Shown here: positions 1 to 8,968 of the stretch, piece by piece | How the letters are laid out: each line of letters starts with the position of its first letter | Numbering within the stretch: position 1 is the first letter of the stretch | NCBI GenBank assembly: GCA_021151695.1 | Contig: JAGKWU010000001.1 | Span: forward strand, 186,001 to 250,000 | DNA from: Cellvibrionaceae bacterium | Lineage (GTDB): Bacteria > Pseudomonadota > Gammaproteobacteria > Pseudomonadales > Cellvibrionaceae | Direction: 5' to 3' | Length of the DNA: 64,000 bases | Program-made: the position numbers and the translations under genes | The notes under the pieces: model-generated | The model's database searches: none | What the model saw: the letters and a program-made list of their open reading frames with translations, nothing else | Told to the model about the DNA's origin: nothing

Positions 1-12
1 TGGAGTTGGATT

Positions 13-1077
13 TTGGAATTTATAGCAAACTATGGTCTCTTCCTGGCAAAAACGCTGACCTTTGTAGCTGCGATTTTTATTATCGTTAGTATCATAGCCT
101 CAGCAAGTATGCGCGGAAAAAAATCGGAAAAAGGCCAGATACAAATCAGCAAGTTAAACGAAAAATTCAAGGCTATGCGCGAGATGTTGCAAATGGCCGT
201 ACTGGATGACGAAGCCCAAAAACAACTCGAAAAAGATGAAAAGAAGCGACTAAAAGAAGAAAAGGCGCAACAGAAAAAAGCAGCCAAGCAAAAAGATAAA
301 ACTGAAGATAAAGCAGAAACCAAACAACGTGTTTTTGTACTTAATTTCCATGGCGACATTAAAGCCTCCGCCAATGACAGCCTGCGTGAAACCATTAGTG
401 CCGTATTAACATTGGCCAAGCCAGAAGACGAAGTGGTAGTGAAAGTGGAAAGTGGCGGCGGCATGGTGCACAGCTACGGCCTTGCATCAAGCCAGCTTAC
501 CCGCATTACGAACAAGCAAATTCCGTTGACCATATGCGTAGATAAAGTCGCTGCATCAGGCGGCTATATGATGGCCTGTGTTGCCGATAAAATTGTCGCT
601 GCGCCTTTCGCTATATTGGGCTCTATAGGTGTGGTGGCCCAGTTGCCCAACTTTCACCGCCTGCTCAAAAAGAACGATATAGATTACGAAATGTTTACGG
701 CGGGCGAATTCAAGCGCACCATTACCATGTTTGGAGAAAACACAGCAAAAGGGAAAGAGAAATTTGTTGAAGACCTTGAAGACACTCACGTGCTTTTCAA
801 AGAGTTTGTCAGCGAACATCGCCCGGAAGTAGACATAGCCCAAGTAGCAACCGGCGAAGTCTGGTTCGGCAAACGCGCTCTGGATGTCAAATTGGTTGAT
901 GAATTGCGCACCAGCGACGAATATCTTATGGAACGTGCGGAAATTGCGGACGTCTATGAAATAGATTACACACTCAAGAAATCCCTTTCAGAGAAATTTG
1001 GCATGGCTGCTCAGGTTGCAGTAGAGCGCGCATTGCTGAGTGTTTGGGAAAAGGCTCAACTAAACCGCTGGTTTTAA
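13..1077 (+). CDS. sohB: Inner-membrane S49 family peptidase SohB
   Basis: A 354-residue protein that closely follows E. coli SohB along its length. It has an N-terminal membrane segment (about residues 8-30), a charged Lys/Glu-rich stretch (about 40-105) and a peptidase S49 domain. The motif VDKVAASGGYMMACVADKI contains the probable catalytic serine (S182). SohB is a signal-peptide-peptidase-like protease thought to degrade peptides at the periplasmic side of the inner membrane. The start is a TTG; it gives the family N-terminus (MEFIANYGLFLAK), and no in-frame ATG fits as well. It stands alone ahead of msrA with a 61-base gap. The family call is firm; substrates are unknown. Confidence 0.93.
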   Translation: MEFIANYGLFLAKTLTFVAAIFIIVSIIASASMRGKKSEKGQIQISKLNEKFKAMREMLQMAVLDDEAQKQLEKDEKKRLKEEKAQQKKAAKQKDKTEDKAETKQRVFVLNFHGDIKASANDSLRETISAVLTLAKPEDEVVVKVESGGGMVHSYGLASSQLTRITNKQIPLTICVDKVAASGGYMMACVADKIVAAPFAILGSIGVVAQLPNFHRLLKKNDIDYEMFTAGEFKRTITMFGENTAKGKEKFVEDLEDTHVLFKEFVSEHRPEVDIAQVATGEVWFGKRALDVKLVDELRTSDEYLMERAEIADVYEIDYTLKKSLSEKFGMAAQVAVERALLSVWEKAQLNRWF

Positions 1078-1138
1078 TCGTTACTCCTGATGAGCACCAC
1101 CCATGGAGTAGAGCGGTAGTTACTGAGAGATAGTTATA

Positions 1139-1771
1139 ATGTTATACAGCCAACGAAAATTAGTGATGCCAGCTCCAGAGCAAGCATTGCCGGGGCGCTC
1201 CGATAAAATGCCGGTCACTCACTCGCATATGGTGTTAGGCACTTCAATGCAGGAGCCATTTCCAACGGGCCTGGAAAAAATTATGTTTGGACTTGGCTGC
1301 TTCTGGGGTGCCGAGCGGCGCTTCTGGCAGCAACCGGGTGTTTATACTACCGCGGTTGGCTACGCCGCGGGCTACACGCCCAATCCTACTTATGAAGAAG
1401 TTTGCTCTGCCATGACAGGCCATAATGAGGTGGTGCTGGTAGTATTCGATCCGCAACAGACATCTTTGCAAAAATTGCTCAAAGTTTTTTGGGAGTCACA
1501 CAATCCAACCCAAGGGATGCGCCAGGGGAATGATCGTGGCACCCAGTATAGATCCGGCATCTATACCTATTCTGATGAACAGCGGATGCTTGCAGAGCAA
1601 ACCAAAGCCGCCTATCAACATGCATTGAATGCACAAGGGCTGGATGAAATCACGACGGAAATTTTACCTGCCGATGAGTTCTATTATGCGGAGCCTTATC
1701 ATCAGCAATATCTGGCGAAAAATCCTAACGGCTATTGTGGTCTAGGCGGCACTGGCGTTTGCCTTGATTAA
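1139..1771 (+). CDS. msrA: Peptide methionine sulfoxide reductase MsrA
   Basis: A 210-residue protein with the MsrA active-site motif GCFWGAERRFW near residue 52, which holds the nucleophilic cysteine. Candidate resolving cysteines lie in the C-terminal GYCGLGGTGVC. It reduces methionine-S-sulfoxide in proteins and free methionine in the cytoplasm, using thioredoxin. The roughly 40-residue extension before the catalytic domain is typical of the longer E. coli-type MsrA. The ATG at 1139 is preceded by a purine-rich GAGAG. No operon partner is obvious: comEC follows after 33 bases but belongs to a different conserved cluster. Confidence 0.95.
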   Translation: MLYSQRKLVMPAPEQALPGRSDKMPVTHSHMVLGTSMQEPFPTGLEKIMFGLGCFWGAERRFWQQPGVYTTAVGYAAGYTPNPTYEEVCSAMTGHNEVVLVVFDPQQTSLQKLLKVFWESHNPTQGMRQGNDRGTQYRSGIYTYSDEQRMLAEQTKAAYQHALNAQGLDEITTEILPADEFYYAEPYHQQYLAKNPNGYCGLGGTGVCLD

Positions 1772-1804
1772 TAGTTAACACGCTTACAAAACCAGGGACG
1801 GTCT

Positions 1805-4171
1805 ATGAAATATTGGTGTTCAGCTTTTGCAGTGGGCGTATTGTCCGCAAGTTTCCTTTCGTACTTACCACCGCTGGTACTATTTTTTCCTTCTGCCTTT
1901 CTAGTTGTCACACTGTGCTTGCTCTTAGCAAAACATTCCCAAAATGCCATTGTAAAATTTATCTCAACCATCGCTACAGGTTTAATATTGGGCGCGAGCT
2001 ATGGGATTTATACTGGCGACAAGCTAGTGCAACAACAATTGCCGGAAGGGATGGCGGGCGAACAGTTATGGATTAAAGGCGCAGTCGTTGGACTACCGGA
2101 GCTCGATGATCGTCGTCAACTCTTCGAACTACAAGTCATTGCAGCAAGCCAGCATCCTGACGGCAATGTACCACTTAATTTTCCACCTCGAAAAGTTCTT
2201 GTTAGTAGCTATGGTCAGCTAAGGGTTAAACCCGGCGAAATCTGGCAGTTGCAAGTCAAATTAAAACCACCTCGCGGATTTGTTAATCCGGGCGGCTTTG
2301 ATTATCAGGCATCGCTTTTGCGACGCGGAATTGGCGCCACTGGTTACGTGCGGGATGCGCTCGACAATCGCCAGATTGAATCTCAAACTCATAACAATCT
2401 CCACGTATTGCGTTACCAGTTACAACAGTGGCTACTGAATCAAAGCCATAGTAGTGAAAAGGCGATTTTGATTGCTCTACTAGTGGGAGACACTTCTCTC
2501 ATTACCAAAGACCAATGGAGCGAACTTACCAAAACGGGAACCAACCACCTTATTGCAATTTCAGGCTTGCATCTTGGATTTTTTGCGATTGCCGGCTTTT
2601 TTATCGGCGAATTTATCGGGCGATTTATCCAGATGGCGTGGCATAGGTGTCCTGCGTCCGTACCTGGTCATCTGCTTGCCATGGCCTTTACACTTTTCTA
2701 CAGCCTGATTGCCGGCATGAATATACCAACGCTGCGCACCCTTATTATGCTTGGGATTGTCCATCTGGTTTGTCTAAGTCGGCGAAGTTTTCGTATTAGC
2801 AATGTATTTTTTCTTGCACTGGTTTGTGTACTTATCTACGACCCGTTGGCCGCTTTTGATATGGGATTTTGGCTATCATTTGGTGCTGTGGGTGTATTGT
2901 TATTTTGTTTTGCAGGACGATTGAATCCGGGCGGACATCAAGCAGGTTTCATTGCACGGGCATGCAAGGAATTTTTAAAATCCCAATGGTTGATGTTTAT
3001 TGGATTGTTGGTGCCATTGATCCTACTGGTGAATACATTGTCGCTTTTGGCTCCGGCGGCCAATCTTTTAGCGATACCACTTATCACCTTTTTTGTGGTT
3101 CCTTGTTTGATAATTGCGGCCATTTTCCAGCAAGCCTTTGGCTACGGCGACACAATATTTTTATCAGCAGCAGAGTGGGGTGCAGAGTTATTTCGTCACT
3201 GGTTGCAATATTTATTGCAAGCGAACCTTGAACAACTGAATCCTGCCGTTACTTTGAATAGCTATGCAATTCCTTTAGCGCTTGCCGGCGTAAGCCTCCT
3301 GTTGTTGCCAAAAGGATTACGCAAGTCATCTTTGGGTATAGGTGCTATCTGCCTGGCTCTTGCAATACCCACCGAACCATCCAATCCGTTGCAACTCCTG
3401 GTTTTTGATGTGGGGCAGGGAACTGCTGTATTAATTCGCACCAGACACCACCAGCTACTTTATGACACAGGACCAGCCTATACCGATAATTTTGATGCGG
3501 GCAGCGGCATATTGACGCCCTATTTGCGCAGCCAGGGCTTACGGAAATTGGACGCACTTATCGTAAGCCATAATGACGCAGATCACTCCGGCGGCATGGA
3601 GGCCATTCTTAAAAATTTCAATATTGATCACTTATGGTTAGGGGAGCCTGAAAAACACAAGAGTGAGGCCAATCAACCAACGTCTGAAAATTGTCATGGT
3701 GTGCCTGACTGGCAGTGGGATGATGTCAGTTTTCATTTTATGGAGTGGGAGCCATTGCCGAATGCGAAATCCAATAATCGCTCGTGCGTATTGCTGGTGG
3801 AATATCAAACACAAAAAATTTTATTAACGGGTGATATCGAAAAACCGGTTGAGCAGCAATTGCTCGCACAAAAAGTGTTATCACCAATAGATATATTGCT
3901 GGCACCGCACCACGGTAGCCACAGCTCTTCGACAGCGGGATTTGTTGCAGAGACCTATCCACATTATGTGATCTACAGCGCAGGTTATCGCAACCAACAC
4001 GGCCACCCGCACAAAGATGTCAGGGAGCGCTACCAACACGTCAATGCGAGGGAGCTGAATACCGCGATGAGCGGCGCGCTAGAATTCAACTGGCGCAACC
4101 ATCAATGGGAGCTGGTTGAATATCGCCATGAGCAAAAGCGCTATTGGTTCTCTGATATTCAGGAGCAATAA
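1805..4171 (+). CDS. comEC: DNA internalization protein ComEC/Rec2
   Basis: A 788-residue polytopic membrane protein. It has N-terminal hydrophobic segments, a DUF4131-like soluble part (about 60-200), the Competence membrane domain (about 220-500; contains LIAISGLHLGFFAIAGFF) and a C-terminal metallo-beta-lactamase-like domain. That last domain shows FDVGQGTAVLIRT, SHNDADHSGG and LAPHHGSHSSST. ComEC forms the inner-membrane channel through which single-stranded DNA enters during natural transformation, and the C-terminal domain is a candidate nuclease. It is full length. It precedes exbB-exbD-lpxK, as in Pseudomonas. Other competence genes are not in the window except an isolated pilin-like gene at 59.9 kb. 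Confidence 0.93.
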   Translation: MKYWCSAFAVGVLSASFLSYLPPLVLFFPSAFLVVTLCLLLAKHSQNAIVKFISTIATGLILGASYGIYTGDKLVQQQLPEGMAGEQLWIKGAVVGLPELDDRRQLFELQVIAASQHPDGNVPLNFPPRKVLVSSYGQLRVKPGEIWQLQVKLKPPRGFVNPGGFDYQASLLRRGIGATGYVRDALDNRQIESQTHNNLHVLRYQLQQWLLNQSHSSEKAILIALLVGDTSLITKDQWSELTKTGTNHLIAISGLHLGFFAIAGFFIGEFIGRFIQMAWHRCPASVPGHLLAMAFTLFYSLIAGMNIPTLRTLIMLGIVHLVCLSRRSFRISNVFFLALVCVLIYDPLAAFDMGFWLSFGAVGVLLFCFAGRLNPGGHQAGFIARACKEFLKSQWLMFIGLLVPLILLVNTLSLLAPAANLLAIPLITFFVVPCLIIAAIFQQAFGYGDTIFLSAAEWGAELFRHWLQYLLQANLEQLNPAVTLNSYAIPLALAGVSLLLLPKGLRKSSLGIGAICLALAIPTEPSNPLQLLVFDVGQGTAVLIRTRHHQLLYDTGPAYTDNFDAGSGILTPYLRSQGLRKLDALIVSHNDADHSGGMEAILKNFNIDHLWLGEPEKHKSEANQPTSENCHGVPDWQWDDVSFHFMEWEPLPNAKSNNRSCVLLVEYQTQKILLTGDIEKPVEQQLLAQKVLSPIDILLAPHHGSHSSSTAGFVAETYPHYVIYSAGYRNQHGHPHKDVRERYQHVNARELNTAMSGALEFNWRNHQWELVEYRHEQKRYWFSDIQEQ

Positions 4172-4354
4172 ACCAGCGCTACTCATTAGCTCAGGTCAAT
4201 TGACAAAAATTGATGTGTGGCATGGTTTTCTGCAGCGCATGTGGTAAGGTACGCCGCTAATTTAAAGCGACCATAAAAAGATACGTCGCTACTTTGTATG
4301 GCACAGTGCTGTGCAATATACATCCAAATCTATTGAGCGAGAGGAGTTTCCAAG

Positions 4355-4981
4355 GTGTTTGAAATCATCGCGTCTGGCGGCCTTATGATGATTCCCATCG
4401 TCCTGTGTTCGATTGCCGTTATCGGCATTAGCGTTGAACGTTACTGGACGCTTAACCCCGCTAAAGTTGCCCCTCGCACACTGCTTGCCCAAGTATGGAG
4501 CTGGATTAAAAACAATCAGGTAGACGCCGCCAAATTGCGCGAACTCAAACAAGCTTCGCCTTTGGGTCGCATACTCGCCGCCGGCCTCAGCAATTCTCGT
4601 CATGGACGGGATGTAATGAAAGACTCCATCGAAGAAGCCGCCAATCAGGTTATTCATGATCTGGAGCGTTACATTGGCGCACTTGGCACTATTGCGAATA
4701 TCGCTCCCTTGCTCGGTCTGTTGGGAAGCGTGTTTGGCATGATCGAAACCTTCAATGCCATCATGCTAAAAGGTTCTGGCAATGCCAGCGTACTGGCGGG
4801 CGGCATTGCCGTTGCGCTGGTTACTACCGCGGCAGGATTGATAGTGGCCATCCCGGCGACTGTTTTACATCGCTATTTCCTGCGCCGTGTCGACAGCCTG
4901 GTGGTGATTATGGAAGAGGAATCCATCAAGTTGGTGGATGCCCTGCATACCGATCGCAGCGTTGATGTGAAGTTAGTTTAA
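4355..4981 (+). CDS. exbB: ExbB/TolQ-family proton channel subunit
   Basis: A 208-residue MotA/TolQ/ExbB family protein with three predicted membrane helices (about residues 8-28, 105-128 and 145-170). It carries the family core GTIANIAPLLGLLGSVFGMI and a glycine/alanine-rich third helix. With ExbD it would form a proton-driven motor coupled to a TonB-like protein. The GTG start at 4355 follows an AGGAG-type site. The 183 bases upstream hold no clear promoter that I can defend. It sits between comEC and lpxK, where enterobacteria have the lipid A flippase msbA. The physiological partner, whether TonB-linked or an envelope-specific Tol-like system, cannot be decided from sequence. Confidence 0.9.
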   Translation: MFEIIASGGLMMIPIVLCSIAVIGISVERYWTLNPAKVAPRTLLAQVWSWIKNNQVDAAKLRELKQASPLGRILAAGLSNSRHGRDVMKDSIEEAANQVIHDLERYIGALGTIANIAPLLGLLGSVFGMIETFNAIMLKGSGNASVLAGGIAVALVTTAAGLIVAIPATVLHRYFLRRVDSLVVIMEEESIKLVDALHTDRSVDVKLV

Positions 4982-4984
4982 GCT

Positions 4985-5419
4985 ATGAAATTCCGTCGAC
5001 AATCCCGTGAACTGGAGGGCATGAACCTCATATCATTGATTGATGTGATGTTTTTCTTGCTGATTTTTTTTATGCTCTCCAGCACCTTCACCAAAGAATC
5101 CCATTTGGGCGTTGAGCTGCCTGAAGCCAATGGCGAACCCTCCAGCGATCAACAACAGCAAATCGAAATTGTGATTAGCGAGCAGGGCGCTTATTCAGTC
5201 AATGGTCAGAGTCTGGTAAACAACGAACTGGAAACCCTCAAGTCAGCGCTTAATAAAGCATCTGATGGCAAAACCGATTTACCCTTGTTGCTCACCGCCG
5301 ATGCCAAAACCCCCCATCAGGCGGTGGTAACGGCCATGGATGCCGCCGGTCAGTTAGGCTTTGTAAAAATGAGTATCACCTCTCGTCAGCCTGAAGTAGT
5401 TGAAAAGCCGAAAAAATAA
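4985..5419 (+). CDS. exbD: ExbD/TolR-family biopolymer transport protein
   Basis: A 144-residue protein with a short cytoplasmic N-terminus, one membrane helix (about 17-36; LISLIDVMFFLLIFFMLSS) and a periplasmic ExbD/TolR domain. The helix contains the conserved aspartate (D21) that carries protons in this family. It begins three bases after the exbB stop, so the two are translationally coupled and form the two halves of one motor. The C-terminus is rich in Lys/Pro. lpxK follows after 54 bases and is probably in the same transcript. Confidence 0.92.
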   Translation: MKFRRQSRELEGMNLISLIDVMFFLLIFFMLSSTFTKESHLGVELPEANGEPSSDQQQQIEIVISEQGAYSVNGQSLVNNELETLKSALNKASDGKTDLPLLLTADAKTPHQAVVTAMDAAGQLGFVKMSITSRQPEVVEKPKK

Positions 5420-5473
5420 GCATCCGGGATTCGCCTTTCACACCGGCTGCAGACCCAAGGGGCCTCATATCCC

Positions 5474-6481
5474 ATGAAAAAATCCCACCAGTTTTGGACA
5501 AAAGTCTGGTACGGTAAGTCGTTATTTGCCTATTGCCTGTTACCAGCTGCCTTGCTGATGGGAACCCTTGCCTTAATGCGCAAATGGTTGCTAGTCCGCT
5601 TTGTGCAGCAGCAGATATCTGTGCCCCTGATCGTGGTTGGGAACATTTCAGTAGGTGGCACAGGTAAAACGCCATTGATCATAGCCCTTGTAAAATATCT
5701 GCAGGATCAAGGCTATAAACCAGGCGTTGTCAGTCGGGGTTACGGTGGCGAGGCAACTGAATATCCCTTTCTTCTTGATGCCGCCTCTACCGCCGCCCAA
5801 AGTGGTGACGAGCCTTTACTGATTTACCAATCAAGCCGATGTCCTGTTTGTGTTGCCCCTGATCGGGTTGCCGCTGCCCGGCAATTGGCAATCGCTGGCT
5901 GCAACATTATTCTTAGCGATGATGGCCTGCAACATTACCGCTTGGGACGAAGTATGGAAATCGCTGTCGTGGATGGCCAGCGGCTATTCGGCAATGGGTT
6001 CCTTCTGCCAGCGGGCCCGTTGCGTGAACCAGTTTCACGCTTGAAACAGGTTGATATAGTGGTCGTTAATAACCCGCGCAAGACGAATTTGAATCTCGGT
6101 CTAAAAGAGCAATTTGCACTCCAAATCCAACCTCAATGCTGGTATCAACTTGGCTCAGGCCAACCCATCGCCTTGGCTGACATGGAGTTTAAAACCCAGA
6201 TACATGCGGTTGCAGGTATAGGAAATCCTGAGCGCTTTTTTAATACGCTGGACTCTCTTAATCTGAGCTACTACGCCCACAGCTTTGACGATCATCATAA
6301 GTTTCAGGCCAGCGATTTTGCAGGATTCCATGATGATGCCGTGGTCATGACGGAGAAAGATGCCGTAAAATGCGCGGCTTTCGCCAAAGCAAACTGGTAT
6401 AGCTTGCAAGTCGGCGCCCATTTGAATCCCCATTTCTGGCAAGTGTTCCAGCGTAAGCTGGATGCAATCAAAGGTCATTAA
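5474..6481 (+). CDS. lpxK: Tetraacyldisaccharide 4'-kinase LpxK
   Basis: A 335-residue protein with an N-terminal hydrophobic helix (about 17-35) that anchors it to the inner membrane and the P-loop NISVGGTGKTPLI. The motif ILSDDGLQHYRLGR is the conserved DDGxQH segment of LpxK. It phosphorylates the 4' position of the lipid A precursor disaccharide, the sixth step of the Raetz pathway. It fits directly with kdsB (start one base after its stop), another LPS gene. The small ycaR-type gene that often lies between lpxK and kdsB in relatives is absent here. Confidence 0.95.
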   Translation: MKKSHQFWTKVWYGKSLFAYCLLPAALLMGTLALMRKWLLVRFVQQQISVPLIVVGNISVGGTGKTPLIIALVKYLQDQGYKPGVVSRGYGGEATEYPFLLDAASTAAQSGDEPLLIYQSSRCPVCVAPDRVAAARQLAIAGCNIILSDDGLQHYRLGRSMEIAVVDGQRLFGNGFLLPAGPLREPVSRLKQVDIVVVNNPRKTNLNLGLKEQFALQIQPQCWYQLGSGQPIALADMEFKTQIHAVAGIGNPERFFNTLDSLNLSYYAHSFDDHHKFQASDFAGFHDDAVVMTEKDAVKCAAFAKANWYSLQVGAHLNPHFWQVFQRKLDAIKGH

Positions 6482-6482
6482 A

Positions 6483-7244
6483 ATGAGTTTTACCCTCGTG
6501 ATTCCCGCGCGCTACGCATCCACTCGCTTGCCGGCCAAGCCGCTAAAGGAGATTGCCGGCAAACCCATGATTCAGCATGTATACGAGCGCGCCTGCGCCA
6601 GTAGTGCCCGTCAGGTGATTATCGCTACAGATGACGTACGCATTGCTGAGGTAGCCACAGCCTTTGGCGCGCGAGTGTGCATGACCTCAGTTAATCACGC
6701 CTCAGGCACTGACCGTTTGCAAGAAGTTGCCCAACAGCTGGGCCTGCCAGATGAGGAAATCCTGGTAAATGTGCAGGGTGATGAACCTTTAATTCCGCCG
6801 GAAGTGATTGATCAGGTAGCCACCAACCTGGCGGCCATGCCCGAGGCCAGCATGTCCACCCTCTGCGAACCTATCCACAACCTGGAGGATTTTCGCAACC
6901 CCAATATTGTGAAGGTGGTTTCTGCTGCGAATGGCCGCGCACTCTATTTTTCCCGCGCCCCCATCCCATGGCCGCGCGATCATTTTGCCCAAGCGGATGT
7001 GCACTCGCTGCCATCAGACTTTCCCGCCAAGCGCCATATAGGCATCTACGCATACCGCGTAGCGCTCCTGCATAAATTTGTTGCCTGGGAGCCAGCCCCC
7101 CTGGAAAAGATTGAATCTCTGGAACAATTGCGTGCGATGTGGAATGGCGAGGCTATACAAGTTGCCGAAGCCCTGGTACCCGTACCTGGGGGCGTAGACA
7201 CAGAGGCAGATTTACTGCGCGTTAAAGCCTTGCTTGAGAAGTAA
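6483..7244 (+). CDS. kdsB: CMP-KDO synthetase (3-deoxy-manno-octulosonate cytidylyltransferase)
   Basis: A 253-residue cytoplasmic enzyme that activates KDO with CTP to give CMP-KDO for LPS inner-core synthesis. The N-terminal nucleotide-binding signature FTLVIPARYASTRLPAKPL and the motif NVQGDEPLIPP are characteristic. I chose the ATG at 6483 because it gives the family N-terminus MSFTLVIPARY; a longer frame from 6462 would overlap lpxK. The gene starts one base after lpxK and ends one base before the phosphatase gene, so all three are almost certainly co-transcribed. Confidence 0.96.
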   Translation: MSFTLVIPARYASTRLPAKPLKEIAGKPMIQHVYERACASSARQVIIATDDVRIAEVATAFGARVCMTSVNHASGTDRLQEVAQQLGLPDEEILVNVQGDEPLIPPEVIDQVATNLAAMPEASMSTLCEPIHNLEDFRNPNIVKVVSAANGRALYFSRAPIPWPRDHFAQADVHSLPSDFPAKRHIGIYAYRVALLHKFVAWEPAPLEKIESLEQLRAMWNGEAIQVAEALVPVPGGVDTEADLLRVKALLEK

Positions 7245-7245
7245 T

Positions 7246-7722
7246 ATGGTTAAAGTCCTGTTTGTTTGCCTAGGCAACATCTGTCGCTCACCGACGGCCG
7301 ATGGCATTTTCCAAAAACTGGTAGCCGATGCTGGCCTTGCCAAGCGAATTAGCGTGGACTCCGCCGGTACTGCCGGCTGGCATCAGGGCAAGGCACCCGA
7401 TCCACGTACCATCGCCGCCGCGTCCAAACGCGGATTTGATCTATCCTTCTTGCGCTCCCGGCAGGTAAAGCGCAGCGACTTTGGCGAATTCGATTATATT
7501 CTCGCCATGGACGAGGAAAATCTCGCCGACCTAACCTTGCTGCGCCCACAGGAATTCAGCGGTCATCTTGGGTTATTTCTGGAGTTCAGCGAACAGCAGC
7601 ATTACACCGCTGTCCCCGACCCATATCATGGTGGTGCAGCTGGTTTTGAATTAGTGTTGGATCTGGTCGAGGAGGCATCCCGAGGATTACTCCAGACTAT
7701 TCGCACACAACACAAGCTGTAA
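7246..7722 (+). CDS. Low-molecular-weight protein-tyrosine phosphatase
   Basis: A 158-residue protein with the phosphatase loop VCLGNICRSPTADG near the N-terminus (Cx5R: nucleophilic Cys with phosphate-binding Arg) and the general acid in VPDPYHGG near residue 127. It would dephosphorylate phosphotyrosine proteins or small phosphoesters in the cytoplasm. The ATG at 7246 follows the kdsB stop by one base and gives MVKVLFVCLGNICRSP, the standard N-terminus. The same gene lies between kdsB and murB in Pseudomonas. No partner tyrosine kinase is present in the window, so its target is unknown. Confidence 0.93.
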   Translation: MVKVLFVCLGNICRSPTADGIFQKLVADAGLAKRISVDSAGTAGWHQGKAPDPRTIAAASKRGFDLSFLRSRQVKRSDFGEFDYILAMDEENLADLTLLRPQEFSGHLGLFLEFSEQQHYTAVPDPYHGGAAGFELVLDLVEEASRGLLQTIRTQHKL

Positions 7723-7755
7723 CAACTCATCCGTAACATTTCACAGGTTGACCGA

Positions 7756-8772
7756 GTGCCGCTCTATTTACCGCAATTTAATTTGCAAAAATTCAATACG
7801 CTGGCGTCACCGGCGACCGCTGATTTTTTTGTTGGCGCCAGTAGCGAAGCCGAATTATTGGACGCGATCAAGTTTGCTCGCGAGCGCAATTTGCCACTGC
7901 TTATTTTGGGCGGCGGCAGCAATATCGTGTTGCATCAGGATTTTCATGGTCTTGTAATACATGTTCGCCTATTGGGTAAAGAGTTGGTGAAGGAGGATGC
8001 AGACTTCTATTACCTGCGCGCAGCCGCTGGTGAAAATTGGCATGAGCTGGTCGAATATTGCCTGGATAATCACTACTGGGGCCTGGAAAATTTGTCCTTG
8101 ATTCCCGGCAGTGTCGGTGCCGCACCTATTCAAAATATAGGTGCCTACGGCGTTGAGCTGAAAGATGTATTTAGTGAGCTGACAGCCCTCGACATCAAGT
8201 CTGGCTTGTCTATTACGTTTACCGCCGATGCCTGTCAATTTGGTTACAGGGATAGCGTCTTCAAGCAGACCTTGCTGGATAAATACATCATCACTTCAGT
8301 AACGCTCAAGCTGCACAAACAAACGCAGCCGATGCTGGAATATCCTGCGCTCAATCAGGCACTCGCCGGATACGATAGGCCCATTACACCGCTGGATGTC
8401 AGCGAAGCAGTTTGTGATATTCGCCGCAACAAATTGCCGGACCCACTGCAGATTCCCAATGTCGGCAGCTTTTTTAAAAATCCGATTATCAGTGAAAGCA
8501 AACTTGGACAACTTTTACGCGAATACCCGGATCTGGTTTTTTACCCCGCGCATTCGGGCCATTTCAAACTTGCCGCGGGGTGGCTTATTGATCGCGCGGG
8601 CTGGAAAGGTTATCAGGGCGATGCTTGTGTACATGCACAACAGGCATTGGTATTAACCAACCCGCAACGCCGCTCTGGTGAATGCGTATTGGCCTTGGCC
8701 GAGCAGATTCAACAATCTGTTGCTAAACTATTCGGAGTGGGCTTGGAACAGGAGCCCAGAAACTACCCCTAA
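7756..8772 (+). CDS. murB: UDP-N-acetylenolpyruvoylglucosamine reductase MurB
   Basis: A 338-residue FAD enzyme that reduces UDP-GlcNAc-enolpyruvate to UDP-MurNAc in peptidoglycan precursor synthesis. Recognisable segments are the FAD-binding LILGGGSNIVLHQDF, the motif PIQNIGAYGVELKD, YRDSVFK and the catalytic serine loop NVGSFFKNPI. Its length and these motifs place it in the type I (E. coli-like) group. The start is a GTG at 7756, 33 bases after the phosphatase gene. It closes the conserved comEC-to-murB cluster; the following 196 bases hold no gene. Confidence 0.95.
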   Translation: MPLYLPQFNLQKFNTLASPATADFFVGASSEAELLDAIKFARERNLPLLILGGGSNIVLHQDFHGLVIHVRLLGKELVKEDADFYYLRAAAGENWHELVEYCLDNHYWGLENLSLIPGSVGAAPIQNIGAYGVELKDVFSELTALDIKSGLSITFTADACQFGYRDSVFKQTLLDKYIITSVTLKLHKQTQPMLEYPALNQALAGYDRPITPLDVSEAVCDIRRNKLPDPLQIPNVGSFFKNPIISESKLGQLLREYPDLVFYPAHSGHFKLAAGWLIDRAGWKGYQGDACVHAQQALVLTNPQRRSGECVLALAEQIQQSVAKLFGVGLEQEPRNYP

Positions 8773-8968
8773 GGACGCGGATCAGGAGCAGGATTTTGCA
8801 ATAAGTAGTCAGCTTATTGGGAATTAGGCTCTGGCTTAGTAGATAAATAAGCTCTTATCGTTATAACCTGTAGCAGTTTGTAGGGACTATCACTACAATC
8901 ACAGAGGTTTCGCATAAGAGGCGTCCATTAATAACAATTAACACTTGCCGTTAGGCTTGGGGGCTGGT

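Noticed and set aside
4172..4354. TTGACA at 4200-4205 considered as the -35 of an exbB promoter
   Set aside because: No acceptable -10 element lies 16-18 bp downstream (TGGTTT at best), so it was not called.
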